This document shows, piece after piece, positions 46,084-56,112 of a stretch of 64,000 bases of DNA. How positions within the stretch are numbered: position 1 is the stretch's first letter; every line of letters begins with the position of its first letter. The DNA lies in NCBI RefSeq assembly GCF_030719035.1, contig NZ_CP132203.1:2914001-2978000 (forward strand). The letters are read 5' to 3'. The position numbers and the translations under genes were made by a program. The notes under the pieces were generated by a model, which was given only the letters and a program-made list of their open reading frames with translations, searched no databases and was not told the DNA's origin. Source of the DNA: Hahella sp. HNIBRBA332 (lineage in GTDB: Bacteria > Pseudomonadota > Gammaproteobacteria > Pseudomonadales > Oleiphilaceae).

Positions 46084-47321
46084 TACTTTGCCCCCCCGTT
46101 TCCAACAATAGAGGAGTATTCCTCAGCCATACGCAAAGCATAAAACTGGGGATGAAAACGTTGATTAACTTTACACCGACCTTTTTCCGCAAAATTTTTT
46201 CTCAACTCAGGCCTATCAATAAGAGTCATTATTCCCGTTGACAGCTCATCAGTGTTCTTCGGGTTTATGACATAACCGTCTACTCCATCTTCCACTAATT
46301 CAGGAGCCGCGCCTAAACTGGAAACAATTACAGGACAGCCGCTCGCCATAGCTTCAATTATCACCAGACCAAAAGGCTCTGGATCTATTGAGGCGTGAAC
46401 AACCAAGTCAGAGATAGCGTAGAAAGGCCTAACATCCTTTTGAAAGCCAGCCCATATGATATTTTCTTCGATGCCAAGAGTCTCAACTCTGTGCTTGATC
46501 TTTTCATTGTATGCTTTACTGAAGCCTTCTGAAGCGTCTCCTACAATTAAAAGCCTTACTTCAGGCCAGTGCTCTGCAACTTTTGCAATCGCTTCTATAA
46601 GTTCAAGTTGCCCTTTCCAAGGAATAATTCGCCCAAATATTGAAACAACGAAGTTACTATCAGACAAATTGAACTGCGATTTAACGCTCTGAAGCAGAGT
46701 TTCATTCAAAGTCCAGTCAAGAGCAGCGGGATCAACCGGGTTCTCAATAACTTTTAGCTTTTCAGCAGGGTATCTATTTTTAACGGCGGAATTGGAGACA
46801 AAGCCAGATATTGCCAAGAACAATTTGACGCTAGGTGAAAATAGCCTTTCAAGAAAAGAGAGAGGGCTTTCCACCACTCCGTGTATATGCCAGACACAAG
46901 GCTTTCTGGTCAGAGCGGCCGCCATAAGCACATATACACTGTTATTAGCATGCACAATATCAATATCATTATCTCGAATGATTTTCATCAACTTCGTTAC
47001 ATAAGATAGGTTCTTGCATGTCGAATACAATGACAGCGCATATATCAGGATTTTGCGAATCACTTTATTCTGAACACCGGAGATTTTGTGGCTAACTCGA
47101 AAATAATCTAGGTAATTGAACGTAGGAGAGCAACTAACGACTTTTATATCGCCGGCATCAATCCATTTTTCTGGATTTTCTTTGATAGCTGTGACCACCA
47201 CTGGATGAAAATTGTCAGGTAGTGACTTAGCCAGGCTAAGCAACACAACTAGCGCACCACCAAAGGATAAGCCTTGGTCAACCATCAGGACATTACACTT
47301 CTTTTCCGAATCCTGCATCAC
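46083..47321 (-). CDS. Glycosyltransferase family 4
   Basis: 412 residues, GT-B fold: VDQGLSFGGALVVLLSL near the start, FGRIIPWKGQLELIEAIAKV, and the donor motif DPEPFGLVIIEAMASGCPVI. Overlaps by four bases with the ligase/polymerase gene upstream and one base with the flippase downstream, so all three are co-translated. Confidence 0.92.
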   Translation of the reverse strand: MMQDSEKKCNVLMVDQGLSFGGALVVLLSLAKSLPDNFHPVVVTAIKENPEKWIDAGDIKVVSCSPTFNYLDYFRVSHKISGVQNKVIRKILIYALSLYSTCKNLSYVTKLMKIIRDNDIDIVHANNSVYVLMAAALTRKPCVWHIHGVVESPLSFLERLFSPSVKLFLAISGFVSNSAVKNRYPAEKLKVIENPVDPAALDWTLNETLLQSVKSQFNLSDSNFVVSIFGRIIPWKGQLELIEAIAKVAEHWPEVRLLIVGDASEGFSKAYNEKIKHRVETLGIEENIIWAGFQKDVRPFYAISDLVVHASIDPEPFGLVIIEAMASGCPVIVSSLGAAPELVEDGVDGYVINPKNTDELSTGIMTLIDRPELRKNFAEKGRCKVNQRFHPQFYALRMAEEYSSIVGNGGAK

Positions 47322-48685
47322 AAGGCCTCACCCGCCAGCTTAGACTCTCGCTCCTTCAGCTGCAGCTCCTTATGGGACCGTTTAATTGAGTTATGCATAC
47401 ATACAACCAGAGCTAAATGTATCCACAAATAAGGATAGTACAGTACAGTTACAAAACTGGCGCTTATCAAAAAACCAATCATGGCGAAGTCAAACCCAAA
47501 CGCCAAATAATAGTAGAGGCGGTTTTCCATTTTTTTCGCCAGCTTTCGGACTTTATAATCTGTAACAAAGCTGGCCAATATAAGGAGAACAAGAACCGTT
47601 ATTCCCGCAAAACCCAACTCAGTGCCACATTGAACAAATATATTGTGGACTAACTTACTCCCCTTCACTTCCGACGAGAAATGCCTTGGGTGGTATGTCG
47701 TCCATGCTTCGTGCCCGACGCCAAGAACCGGGTACTTTTTCATAGTCTCCCAGCCCTGCTCCCAACGCTCTATTCGATGCAGTGAAGTTCTATCTTCCCC
47801 GGAAGTTTCAAATCTCGCTTTAAACTCATCTGGAACAGATACAACGACAATCCACCCAACCAAACCAGCAACAATCGCCGTTTTAAAAAAGTGTTTAGTC
47901 TTTGCCAACGCAAGAACGCCCACGCCAATAACCGCAACAAGAGCTCCTCTTGAAGAAGAGGCAATGACAGTTCCAATAGCCGTGAACGGGAAAAGACTAA
48001 AGAATATTTTCCAGTATTTATTGATATATAAGCTAATACCTAATAGAAACGCCACGGAAAGAGGGGTAAATATCGCCATCTGAATACCTACTTCTCCTGA
48101 GTTTTGAAACCAGCCAGGAGCCCCTGTTACCCCCCAGCTCGCAAATGCGAACCCACGGTTCATCCATGAAATAAATCCGTGCTGAGACATTTTAAAAGAG
48201 TAAATCAAAAACGAGAGAAAGAAGATGTAAAACCGCTTTTCATTATTCACGATTGTCACAATCATGAAGTAGAACAAAAACCAGTCAAAAAAGGTCCATA
48301 ATCGATTGAATGAAGCAGCACTGTATTCGGAGGCGGCCGAAGATATCAATACCACCAGTCCGTAGAGAACCATCAACTTGTTTATTCCATGCCCCGTATC
48401 CACTTTCTTTTTCTTTTCCACACAGTGAAAAATAAAAGCAGACATAATAAAAAGCGGGACCCACGGCAATATATTAAGCCACAAGTAGATCGACTGAGGT
48501 CGGACATATTCAAAAAATAAATACCCGCAGATACAAATAAAAGCGAATCCTTCCGCTCTTATAGTCTGATAGATAAATTTAATATCCATGGAATACAGCC
48601 GCTCCATATCACTGCGTGGCGGCTGCTCACTCGATTTTTTCTGCTTATTAGGACCGGAATAGTGGCCTAACTGGGGAAAGTTCAT
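47318..48685 (-). CDS. O-antigen ligase/polymerase-like protein, exosortase A-associated type
   Basis: 455 residues with 10-12 membrane helices. The region after residue 33 (IRAEGFAFICICGYLFFEYV) and GVGHEAWTTYHPRHFSSE near the periplasmic loop match the O-antigen ligase-like proteins of exosortase A loci. It may polymerise the repeat unit (Wzy role) or attach glycans to exported proteins. The first ~32 residues are polar and may not belong to the mature start. Confidence 0.88.
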   Translation of the reverse strand: MNFPQLGHYSGPNKQKKSSEQPPRSDMERLYSMDIKFIYQTIRAEGFAFICICGYLFFEYVRPQSIYLWLNILPWVPLFIMSAFIFHCVEKKKKVDTGHGINKLMVLYGLVVLISSAASEYSAASFNRLWTFFDWFLFYFMIVTIVNNEKRFYIFFLSFLIYSFKMSQHGFISWMNRGFAFASWGVTGAPGWFQNSGEVGIQMAIFTPLSVAFLLGISLYINKYWKIFFSLFPFTAIGTVIASSSRGALVAVIGVGVLALAKTKHFFKTAIVAGLVGWIVVVSVPDEFKARFETSGEDRTSLHRIERWEQGWETMKKYPVLGVGHEAWTTYHPRHFSSEVKGSKLVHNIFVQCGTELGFAGITVLVLLILASFVTDYKVRKLAKKMENRLYYYLAFGFDFAMIGFLISASFVTVLYYPYLWIHLALVVCMHNSIKRSHKELQLKERESKLAGEAL

Positions 48686-49224
48686 TACAAGCTTTTCTGC
48701 AATACTGAAAGCTTCGACTCAATGGTATCGAAGACTTTATTAAAAACTGAAACTTCCCTGCCGTATGGATCTGGAATGGTAGGCTGTTGATCTGGACCAA
48801 CCATACCCAGAATAAGAACATGAGACTCCGCATCGTCCTTTCGATATTTATCTAAGGCATGAACCATATAAGGCTCCATGACGATAAACAAGTCGCCTTG
48901 GCGCATGCTCATGTCTTGAATTCGCGTACTGCGATGGTCGCTAAGACCCACTCCCCTCTCGGCAGCAACCTCTTTGGCTGTAGGGTTAGCGAGCGTTCCT
49001 CCGTCAGTAGCCAGACCACAGCTAACAATCTCAACCTTATCTTTCTGAAGCCTACCCTTGAGAAAGGCTTCCGCATATACGCTACGGCACACATTTCCTT
49101 TGCATACAAAAATCACCCTTTGGGGAGAAAATCCTGGGGGAATATCTGAATACCTTTTGTAAAACCCAAGGACCATAAAAAGATACTCTGACAACAACTT
49201 CAGTAACTTTTTCAGCTTACCCAA
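48685..49224 (-). CDS. Low-molecular-weight protein tyrosine phosphatase (Wzb-like)
   Basis: 179 residues. The P-loop FVCKGNVCRSVYAEA (CX5R) and the general-acid loop PTIPDPYGRE are intact. Such phosphatases reverse tyrosine phosphorylation of polysaccharide co-polymerase kinases. Here the matching kinase-like protein (59712-60542) has lost its P-loop lysine, so the true substrate is open. First gene of the leftward unit. Confidence 0.93.
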   Translation of the reverse strand: MGKLKKLLKLLSEYLFMVLGFYKRYSDIPPGFSPQRVIFVCKGNVCRSVYAEAFLKGRLQKDKVEIVSCGLATDGGTLANPTAKEVAAERGVGLSDHRSTRIQDMSMRQGDLFIVMEPYMVHALDKYRKDDAESHVLILGMVGPDQQPTIPDPYGREVSVFNKVFDTIESKLSVLQKSL

Positions 49225-49401
49225 AATGATTCACCTTAACTTTGACGCCGGGTCGGACTTGCTCCACGAGCGCGATTATAGAGACTGCTGGAGGTTATTC
49301 AAACCACAGCAGACAACTTTTGACAGTTCAACACTTACCCAATTACTATCACCGGCATCTGAATCACTGCTACTTATCTTTCATCAAGCGACCAACCTAC
49401 C

Positions 49402-50586
49402 ATGATCAATACTCGCGCCTTGATACTCGACGCTAACCAACGCTCCGCTCTCGCCGCCACTCGTTCCCTGGGAAGTAAGGGCGTCTGGGTCATGACTGCG
49501 GACGAAAGTTTTGAAACACTTGCTGGAGCTTCGCGGTACTCAAGCGAAAAAGGCGTCTATGCCTCCCCTTACAGTAAACCTTCAGCATTTTTCGACGACA
49601 TATTGAAAATAGTCTCTGAACAGCAAATTAACTTCCTGCTCCCTGTGACAGAGGCCTCCACCTACGTCATCCTGGAAAACAGAGACAAGCTGCCAAAAGG
49701 CTTAATTCTGCCATTTTCCGAAGCTGAGTCGATAGAGCATTTGGCTAACAAGAACCGCCTATTTCAGCTCGCTCAATCCCTGGATCTCCCCACCCCTCAT
49801 ACCTTGTATATAGAAAGTATAGAGCAGGCGCAGGAAGCGATAGCGAACATTACTGAATACCCAGTTGTTTTAAAGCCATTCAAGTCGCGCATACTTACCG
49901 GCGGAGAAATTATTAGCACTACCGTCATCATTGCTCACTCTCGCGAAGAGGCTGAGGCGGCCCTTAAAAGGCGTTATTTCCGCGAGTTTCCCTTCATGAT
50001 TCAGTCTTATATTAAAGGTGAAGGCCAGGGGTTATTCGCTCTCTACTCACAAGGCGACCCCCTTTGCCATTTCTCTCATCGAAGACTGAGAGAAAAACCG
50101 CCGTCAGGAGGCGTAAGCGTACTTTGCGAGTCAAAAGAAGTAGATTCTCGTATGAAGAAAATTTCAGACACCCTGCTTCATCATGCCAATTGGAATGGTG
50201 TGGCCATGGTGGAGTTCAAAGTCGCAGAGGATGGCACCCCCTACTTGATGGAGATTAACCCACGATTCTGGGGTTCGTTGCAATTGGCGATAGACTCCGG
50301 CGTGGACTTTCCCTATCTCTTACTAAACTCTTTTGAAAACGGTGAAGTCGCACCTATTGACTCATTCACCGTAGGGCAAAAAATGCGCTGGCTGCTTGGC
50401 GATCTGGACCGCTTATACCTTGTCTTAAAATCTCCTGCACACCAGTACACACGTGCGCAAAAGCTGCTTGAGCTGCTTCGTTTCCTTCTCCCTAATGGTA
50501 ATACCAAGCATGAAGTCAATCGACTATCCGACTTCCGCCCCTTTATATTTGAGCTGAAGAAATACTTACGAGATTTGCGTAGCTAA
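49402..50586 (+). CDS. ATP-grasp ligase
   Basis: 394 residues with an N-terminal pre-ATP-grasp domain (LILDANQRSALAATRSL), the ATP-binding strands YPVVLKPFKSR and MIQSYIKGEGQG, and the metal-binding block MVEFKVAEDGTPYLMEINPRFWG. The family forms amide or peptide bonds from a carboxylate and an amine with ATP. Standing alone on the plus strand between two leftward units, it probably ligates an amino acid or similar group to a polysaccharide precursor. Substrate cannot be read from sequence. Confidence 0.88.
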   Translation: MINTRALILDANQRSALAATRSLGSKGVWVMTADESFETLAGASRYSSEKGVYASPYSKPSAFFDDILKIVSEQQINFLLPVTEASTYVILENRDKLPKGLILPFSEAESIEHLANKNRLFQLAQSLDLPTPHTLYIESIEQAQEAIANITEYPVVLKPFKSRILTGGEIISTTVIIAHSREEAEAALKRRYFREFPFMIQSYIKGEGQGLFALYSQGDPLCHFSHRRLREKPPSGGVSVLCESKEVDSRMKKISDTLLHHANWNGVAMVEFKVAEDGTPYLMEINPRFWGSLQLAIDSGVDFPYLLLNSFENGEVAPIDSFTVGQKMRWLLGDLDRLYLVLKSPAHQYTRAQKLLELLRFLLPNGNTKHEVNRLSDFRPFIFELKKYLRDLRS

Positions 50587-50604
50587 GACTTTACCGAAGA
50601 GCTT

Positions 50605-50640
50605 GTTTTCCATATTGACCCTCGGGCCAATATGGAAAAC
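50605..50640. terminator. Bidirectional terminator hairpin
   Basis: A perfect 13-bp stem (GTTTTCCATATTG / CAATATGGAAAAC) with an inner CCC/GGG pairing lies in the 61-bp gap between the convergent ATP-grasp and GT4 genes. The TTTT/AAAA arms can serve as T-runs in both directions. Confidence 0.75.
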
Positions 50641-50647
50641 CAAGCGT

Positions 50648-51745
50648 TTAGGCAATCAGCCTGTCGTACAAGGCCTCGTATTCGCCAACCATAGTGACCA
50701 AGGAAAACCTCTCTATCGCTGACTGTTGCGCAGCCTGTCGCATTTTATCCACCAACTCCCTATCTCGGAGTTTTAATAAGGCTGTTTTAACCGCCTCAGG
50801 ATCTTTCACAGGAATCAGCAATCCTGTTACACCATCCTCTACAATTTCTTCTGGACCACCACTGCGGGTAGCCACAACAGGCACGCCAGCCATCATGGCT
50901 TCAACTGTCGCAATGGAAAACCCCTCGCTCGTTGAAGTTAACAGGAATATATCCGCTTGCCCTAACAGATCCTTAACATCCGAGCGAAAGCCTAAAAAGT
51001 GCAAATTAGGCACTCCATCATGAGACTCAATGCGTTTTAGCAACGTCTCATATAAGCTTTTCTTCTGATGCCCGACAACAACGAAGTGATACTCAGGAGC
51101 CCCTTTCATTTTGGCGGCTGCATCCACCAGATATTCATAACCTTTTGCAGGCCGAATATTGCCTACCGAGAGCACAATTATTGCACCATCGGGCAAACCA
51201 AGCTCCCTATTTAAGGTCTTATCCTGTTTCGAAAACTGATTCGGATCCACTCCATTGTATATAAGTTTTAGCTTGCTACCTTCGAGCTCCCCTCGCTGCT
51301 TTAATTCCTCTTCCAACTTCTTTGACACGCAAATAATGGAGTCAGCTCCAAGGCTTATTAACTTAAACTTCAGGTTGATTAACCTTTCCTGCTTCGCCAC
51401 ATCAACCCCTCCATGAAACGTGGCTATCATTGGCTTACGCGTCAACATTGCGACGAGCGCGCCATATACATTAGACCCCATCAAGTGTGCATGAATTACA
51501 TCTATCTTGTTAGAGCGTATAAATCGCACCAACACCAAAGCATAACTTAAGTTGAAGCTGCCTTTGGAGTCGATGAATATCGGCTCTATTCCTGACGCTC
51601 TAACTTGGTCGGCGACCCACCCCTCTCCGCGCAATATGACATGGTGATGGTACTTGTCTTTGGATAGATTCCGTAACAGTTGAATAAATACCGTTTCCGC
51701 ACCACCTGGGCCAGTGGTGTCGATTATATGTAATACGTTCTTCAT
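50648..51745 (-). CDS. Glycosyltransferase family 4
   Basis: 365 residues, GT-B fold: HIIDTTGPGGAETVFIQLL (acceptor side), VGNIRPAKGYEYLVDAAAKM and LLTSTSEGFSIATVEAMMAG (donor site). It lies 31 bp after the NRPS gene and is the last gene of the long leftward unit from the right edge of the window. Confidence 0.92.
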   Translation of the reverse strand: MKNVLHIIDTTGPGGAETVFIQLLRNLSKDKYHHHVILRGEGWVADQVRASGIEPIFIDSKGSFNLSYALVLVRFIRSNKIDVIHAHLMGSNVYGALVAMLTRKPMIATFHGGVDVAKQERLINLKFKLISLGADSIICVSKKLEEELKQRGELEGSKLKLIYNGVDPNQFSKQDKTLNRELGLPDGAIIVLSVGNIRPAKGYEYLVDAAAKMKGAPEYHFVVVGHQKKSLYETLLKRIESHDGVPNLHFLGFRSDVKDLLGQADIFLLTSTSEGFSIATVEAMMAGVPVVATRSGGPEEIVEDGVTGLLIPVKDPEAVKTALLKLRDRELVDKMRQAAQQSAIERFSLVTMVGEYEALYDRLIA

Positions 51746-51776
51746 AAATTAATTGAAAGATACCTCTTTCGACACT

Positions 51777-54700
51777 CTATTCTTGCTCCCGGAGAAAACA
51801 GGCCAGCACCCGCTTTGCCTCTTCAGACTCCAGAAAGTGTGCGTGCTCAGCATCTACCGTCTCAATTTCTACTCTTCCTGTCAGATGCCTCTCCCAGCCC
51901 AGCACGGGCAAGCTGTACGCCCCGGACTCAGTGGAAGGCAGGCGCAACAGCATGACACTCCCGTTGTAAGCTCGTTCTATATGCCTCTCGACAGCAAGAC
52001 GGTTCGATCTGCGCACCTCAAACACACGCAACGTCTGAGGCATTCTCAAACCAAGCATCCGATAGAGTCTTACTTCTAAAAAGTTCTTGTAATACTTTAT
52101 TCTGGCCGATGTGCTTTGAGCGACCTTTTGTAAAAACGTGCGCCGATCCTCAGCGAAGCCTTCAGGCAAGTGCTTGGCGGCAGGCCCAATGGTGTCAAGC
52201 AATATCACCCAATCGACCTTAAACCCCTTACCAGAGAGCTCATTAGCCAACTCTACCGCTATGGAGCCCCCCATTGACCCTCCCAAGAGTAAAACTTGCT
52301 TTTTACTAAGAAGTTCATCAAGAAGCGCCGCATAGTGACGAGCCATATCAAGAATTGAGTATGAAGGCTCACTTACCCCATCCAGCCCGGTAGCCTGTAT
52401 ACCATAAACAGGGCGATTCAAATCGTCGAAGTCCAGTAATGCCTTATAGGCCAGCACATTACCGCCAACAGGGTGAATACAAACCAATGGAGTCTTGGCG
52501 CCACCAGCAGACAGTTGCACGATGTTTTTCCACCCTTCAGCTTCTCCTGCGGAATAGCCGCCCCCCTCGGCTTCGCCCCCTGAATAGCTATTATTAATTC
52601 GCGCCAACTCACCAGCTAGAGACCTTACTGTAGGCGCTTTGAAGAGCAAAGCCAGCGGCGCATTAATCCCGTATCGCCGATGCAACTGATCAAATACTTG
52701 TAACGCCTTGATTGAGTGACCGCCGACCTCAAAAAAATTGGCGTCAAGATCTAGTTCATCCAACCCCAGAACACTTTTCCAAATAGCTCCAACCTTATTG
52801 AGCAGCTCTTCGTCATCACCATGATGAAACTTAATCTGGCGCCGACCATTAACCCGACTATTGGCTTGAGAGCCCGAAAAACAATCTATTGAAATATCTG
52901 AATTTAACGCCGCCCCGCCAATTTCCATGCTCTCTATAAAACCTTTTAGCGTCGCCATGAACGCAGCAAGCATTTTCCTGCTTGTATCCAAATTAAATAA
53001 GGCGGAACTTGTCTGAAAGCGAAATACAAAGTCGCCCCCATAAAAGTCAACGTAAAGAAAGATCTCCCCCTGTGTATAGCCAATATCGACCGGCACAGGA
53101 TTCAAAACGCCACTACCCGCCACATTTAGCTTGCGATTAGAAAAGTCATTAAATGTTATATAAGCTTGCGCCATGGTGGGCCTTGAGGCATCGCGGGCAG
53201 CCTGTACGCTGGAGACTATTTTTTCAAATGAAATCCCCCCATGCAGCAAGGCCAGATTTAAAGCCTGCTCAGTGCTTTTTAGCTGCTCCTGTAAACCGCC
53301 ATCAACTTCAGGTAATCGCAATGGAATAGTATTAAAGAACATCCCTATGGCGTCATGAAGCCCCTTTTGTCCCTCACGACCGCTCGTAGCCGTCCCTACT
53401 ATCAAGTCGCGCGCGCCCGTTACTTTTCTCAACCACGCAGAGAAAGCGCTTATTAACACTACAAACGGTCGCGTTCTAAATTTGTTTGCTACGCCAATTA
53501 ACCTGAGCGAGAGATCTTGACCTAGAACCTCTACAACCTGCCTTCCTTTAAAGTCAAAAAAGTCCGGACGCTCGTAATCAGTTCGCAAGTTTAATAGCGG
53601 CAACGGTTTACATAGCGTCTGCACCCAAAATTCGATGCTCTCTTCCAAGTCTCTTTGACGAGAAGAGACAATTACACCCTTAGCCTCTTCCCCATTTTCC
53701 TGATAATCAGTTAGAGCCTCTTCCCTCTCATAGAGCTGCAACAAGCGGTCCCAAACTTTCAATTGGGATATGCCATCTAACAATATATGATGAGTCACCA
53801 TCTGCAGAGCGGAAATCCGCCCTTCCATTTCATAGGCGACAAAGCGAACAAGCAACTCAGAATCAAAATCAAACTCACGCTTGGCCTCTTGGTGCAGAAG
53901 CGCCTCTAAAGAGTCTGATGAGCTTGCAATATCCCTCACTTGTAATGGCGTTTCCGCCGCCGAGCACAGCCTCCACGATAAACCAGCTGTATTCAACATC
54001 AACCTCAGAGCAGGGAGTTCGCGCAGCAACTCGGAAATCGCCCGCTCCAATCTGCCCATATCCCAAGGCGACTCTAAAATAAACGCCTCAGATTCATTAA
54101 ATACGCTACTGGAGCCCGCCAACTGACATATAAACCAAATTCTTCGCTGACCATCGCTTAGCTCCGCACACTCTTCCAGCGTTATGAGATCTGAGTGATG
54201 CATCGCTTCAGGCGCGGCTGCAACCATCTCACACTGCTCAATAAACACGGGACATGCAATCAACTGATTAACGCCAACCGATTTCCCAAACTCAATCTCA
54301 ATCTCATTCGAGAGTCTGGCTGCAGCTAGGGAATGCCCCCCAAGCTCATTAAAATGATCGTGAACGCTCTGCGGAGAAACTCCCAAAACCGCCTTCCACG
54401 CACACGCCAAACGCCGCTCAATATCAGAAGAGAACGGGTTATCAGTCGATGCAGATGACGCCATCCCCTTTTCCACATCGCTCTTCAACGCTTTCTTATC
54501 AATTTTCTTATTCGGTGTTTGTGGAAAGCTGTCATATATTCGCCAGAGGCCGGGAACCATATAAAACGGCAGTGTTTGCCGCAACGAATTCTCAACGCTC
54601 CCAAATGCCAAAGCTTCACTGGAAAAGCGCAAGCAACCGACGAGGACGTTGTCGCCTGCGGGGTTAGACACTGCAACAACTGCAGCGTCAGCGATTCCTG

Positions 54701-56060
54701 GCAAACGCGTCAATGCAGCTTCTATCTCTCCCAGCTCAATTCGAAACCCTCGAATCTTTACTTGATTATCAAGCCGATCAACATAGCGCATCTGACCGCT
54801 GGCGACCTGCACAAGATCGCCGGTACGATAATAAGGCTGCGTGAAACCAGAGAAATTGAGGGCGACAAAACGATCCTTATTGAGCTCGGGCCTTCTAAAA
54901 TATCCAGGAGACAGACAAGCGCCGCCAATTAACAATTCTCCAGTCGCCTCACCCGAAACAGGATTAAGAGCCTCATCCACCACAACTAGATCGACATTAG
55001 CGTAGGGCGCGCCCAGCGGTATAAATCCCGCGTCAATATCTTCTTGACATACCTTATGACTACAAACCCATACCGTCGCCTCGGTAGGCCCATACATGTT
55101 CCAAACCTCACCCGCCTCCTGGAGGAGTTTTCCCGCCAAATCAATCGGAAAGGCCTCTCCACCACACAAAATCTTGTGCGTATTTCCAGGGCGCCACCCC
55201 AGTTCCAACATCAAGCGCCAAGTTGCCGGCGTCGCCTGAAGGACGTTAATATCATTCTTCGCGATAATATCTCCAAGCCGATCTGGAGACAGCGCATCGC
55301 TCTTCTTGCAGACATAAACAACCCCACCAAGAATCAGCGGAAGAAACAATTCCAGAACAGAAATATCAAAGGAAATCGTGGTCAGCCCAAGAAAACGATC
55401 GCCATCTCGAGTCCCGATAACCTCGTCTACGCCATATAGGAAATTAATAACAGCGGACTGAGCAATGGGAACACCTTTGGGGCGTCCTGTAGAGCCTGAA
55501 GTAAAAATGATATACGCGATCAAGTCAGCGGCTTTTTCAAGCGAGCCTCTAAGCTCTACATAGCTGTCTCGGAGGTCATCCAATGACTCAGAACACACAC
55601 CACCTCCCGCCTCAACTACACTGTATTTATCCAAAAGCGCCAAATCAGGGATGGCTTGCAGAAGATCAAAGGTAGATGATTCAAATATGGCGGCGGAAGC
55701 GTCGGCATCTCCTAGAATAATTCGGATGCGCTCCGCAGGAAATGCGGGGTCAACTGGAACGTAAGCTGCACCAACAATACCAACGCCTAAAAGCAATGCA
55801 GGCAAATGATGGTCGCGATTCACACAAACTGCGACACGATCACCAACGCCAACTCCTAACGCGTTGAGTCGCTCAGCAACCAATAAGGAATGCTGTAGAA
55901 GCTGGCGATAACTAAGCTCACCATCTTCTGATTTCACCGCAGGCTTTTCAGAGAAACGTTCTGCGGAATTAAGAAGGACTTCCGGCAGCCCCCAGCTCTT
56001 CTCTTGTGCAATTGCAAAAAGACCAGCGCGGTGATCTCGATGATTGGGAGTATTACTCAT
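51777..56060 (-). CDS. Non-ribosomal peptide synthetase, A-PCP-C-PCP-TE
   Basis: 1,427 residues. An adenylation domain (about 10-540; IIFTSGSTGRPKG near 186-198, MYGPTEATVWV, YRTGDLV) is followed by a carrier protein (LGGHSLAAAR, Ser about 574), a condensation domain (about 640-1060; HHILLDGIS near 755), a second carrier (VGGHSIKALQ, about 1113) and a thioesterase (GGSMGGS near 1262, His near 1408). The selectivity residues read by hand are D-I-L-Q-L-G-M-V-W-K, close to the glycine code DILQLGLIWK as I recall it. The second carrier has no adenylation domain of its own, so it must be loaded in trans or accept the product of the C domain. The start overlaps nothing; FemAB lies 52 bp upstream. 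It belongs to the polysaccharide unit by strand and spacing. Confidence 0.92.
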   Translation of the reverse strand: MSNTPNHRDHRAGLFAIAQEKSWGLPEVLLNSAERFSEKPAVKSEDGELSYRQLLQHSLLVAERLNALGVGVGDRVAVCVNRDHHLPALLLGVGIVGAAYVPVDPAFPAERIRIILGDADASAAIFESSTFDLLQAIPDLALLDKYSVVEAGGGVCSESLDDLRDSYVELRGSLEKAADLIAYIIFTSGSTGRPKGVPIAQSAVINFLYGVDEVIGTRDGDRFLGLTTISFDISVLELFLPLILGGVVYVCKKSDALSPDRLGDIIAKNDINVLQATPATWRLMLELGWRPGNTHKILCGGEAFPIDLAGKLLQEAGEVWNMYGPTEATVWVCSHKVCQEDIDAGFIPLGAPYANVDLVVVDEALNPVSGEATGELLIGGACLSPGYFRRPELNKDRFVALNFSGFTQPYYRTGDLVQVASGQMRYVDRLDNQVKIRGFRIELGEIEAALTRLPGIADAAVVAVSNPAGDNVLVGCLRFSSEALAFGSVENSLRQTLPFYMVPGLWRIYDSFPQTPNKKIDKKALKSDVEKGMASSASTDNPFSSDIERRLACAWKAVLGVSPQSVHDHFNELGGHSLAAARLSNEIEIEFGKSVGVNQLIACPVFIEQCEMVAAAPEAMHHSDLITLEECAELSDGQRRIWFICQLAGSSSVFNESEAFILESPWDMGRLERAISELLRELPALRLMLNTAGLSWRLCSAAETPLQVRDIASSSDSLEALLHQEAKREFDFDSELLVRFVAYEMEGRISALQMVTHHILLDGISQLKVWDRLLQLYEREEALTDYQENGEEAKGVIVSSRQRDLEESIEFWVQTLCKPLPLLNLRTDYERPDFFDFKGRQVVEVLGQDLSLRLIGVANKFRTRPFVVLISAFSAWLRKVTGARDLIVGTATSGREGQKGLHDAIGMFFNTIPLRLPEVDGGLQEQLKSTEQALNLALLHGGISFEKIVSSVQAARDASRPTMAQAYITFNDFSNRKLNVAGSGVLNPVPVDIGYTQGEIFLYVDFYGGDFVFRFQTSSALFNLDTSRKMLAAFMATLKGFIESMEIGGAALNSDISIDCFSGSQANSRVNGRRQIKFHHGDDEELLNKVGAIWKSVLGLDELDLDANFFEVGGHSIKALQVFDQLHRRYGINAPLALLFKAPTVRSLAGELARINNSYSGGEAEGGGYSAGEAEGWKNIVQLSAGGAKTPLVCIHPVGGNVLAYKALLDFDDLNRPVYGIQATGLDGVSEPSYSILDMARHYAALLDELLSKKQVLLLGGSMGGSIAVELANELSGKGFKVDWVILLDTIGPAAKHLPEGFAEDRRTFLQKVAQSTSARIKYYKNFLEVRLYRMLGLRMPQTLRVFEVRRSNRLAVERHIERAYNGSVMLLRLPSTESGAYSLPVLGWERHLTGRVEIETVDAEHAHFLESEEAKRVLACFLREQE

Positions 56061-56112
56061 CGCCTCAACCCTGCAACATGTAAAGGCCAGACTGTATATC
56101 GCACGCTTTTGA

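Noticed and set aside
34018..49224. Recent transfer of the whole polysaccharide locus as an island
   Set aside because: The central genes look more AT-rich by eye, but no integrase, tRNA or direct repeats flank the locus, and composition was not computed.
51753..52079. Plus-strand frame opposite the NRPS thioesterase
   Set aside because: Shadow of the NRPS coding sequence; no family features.
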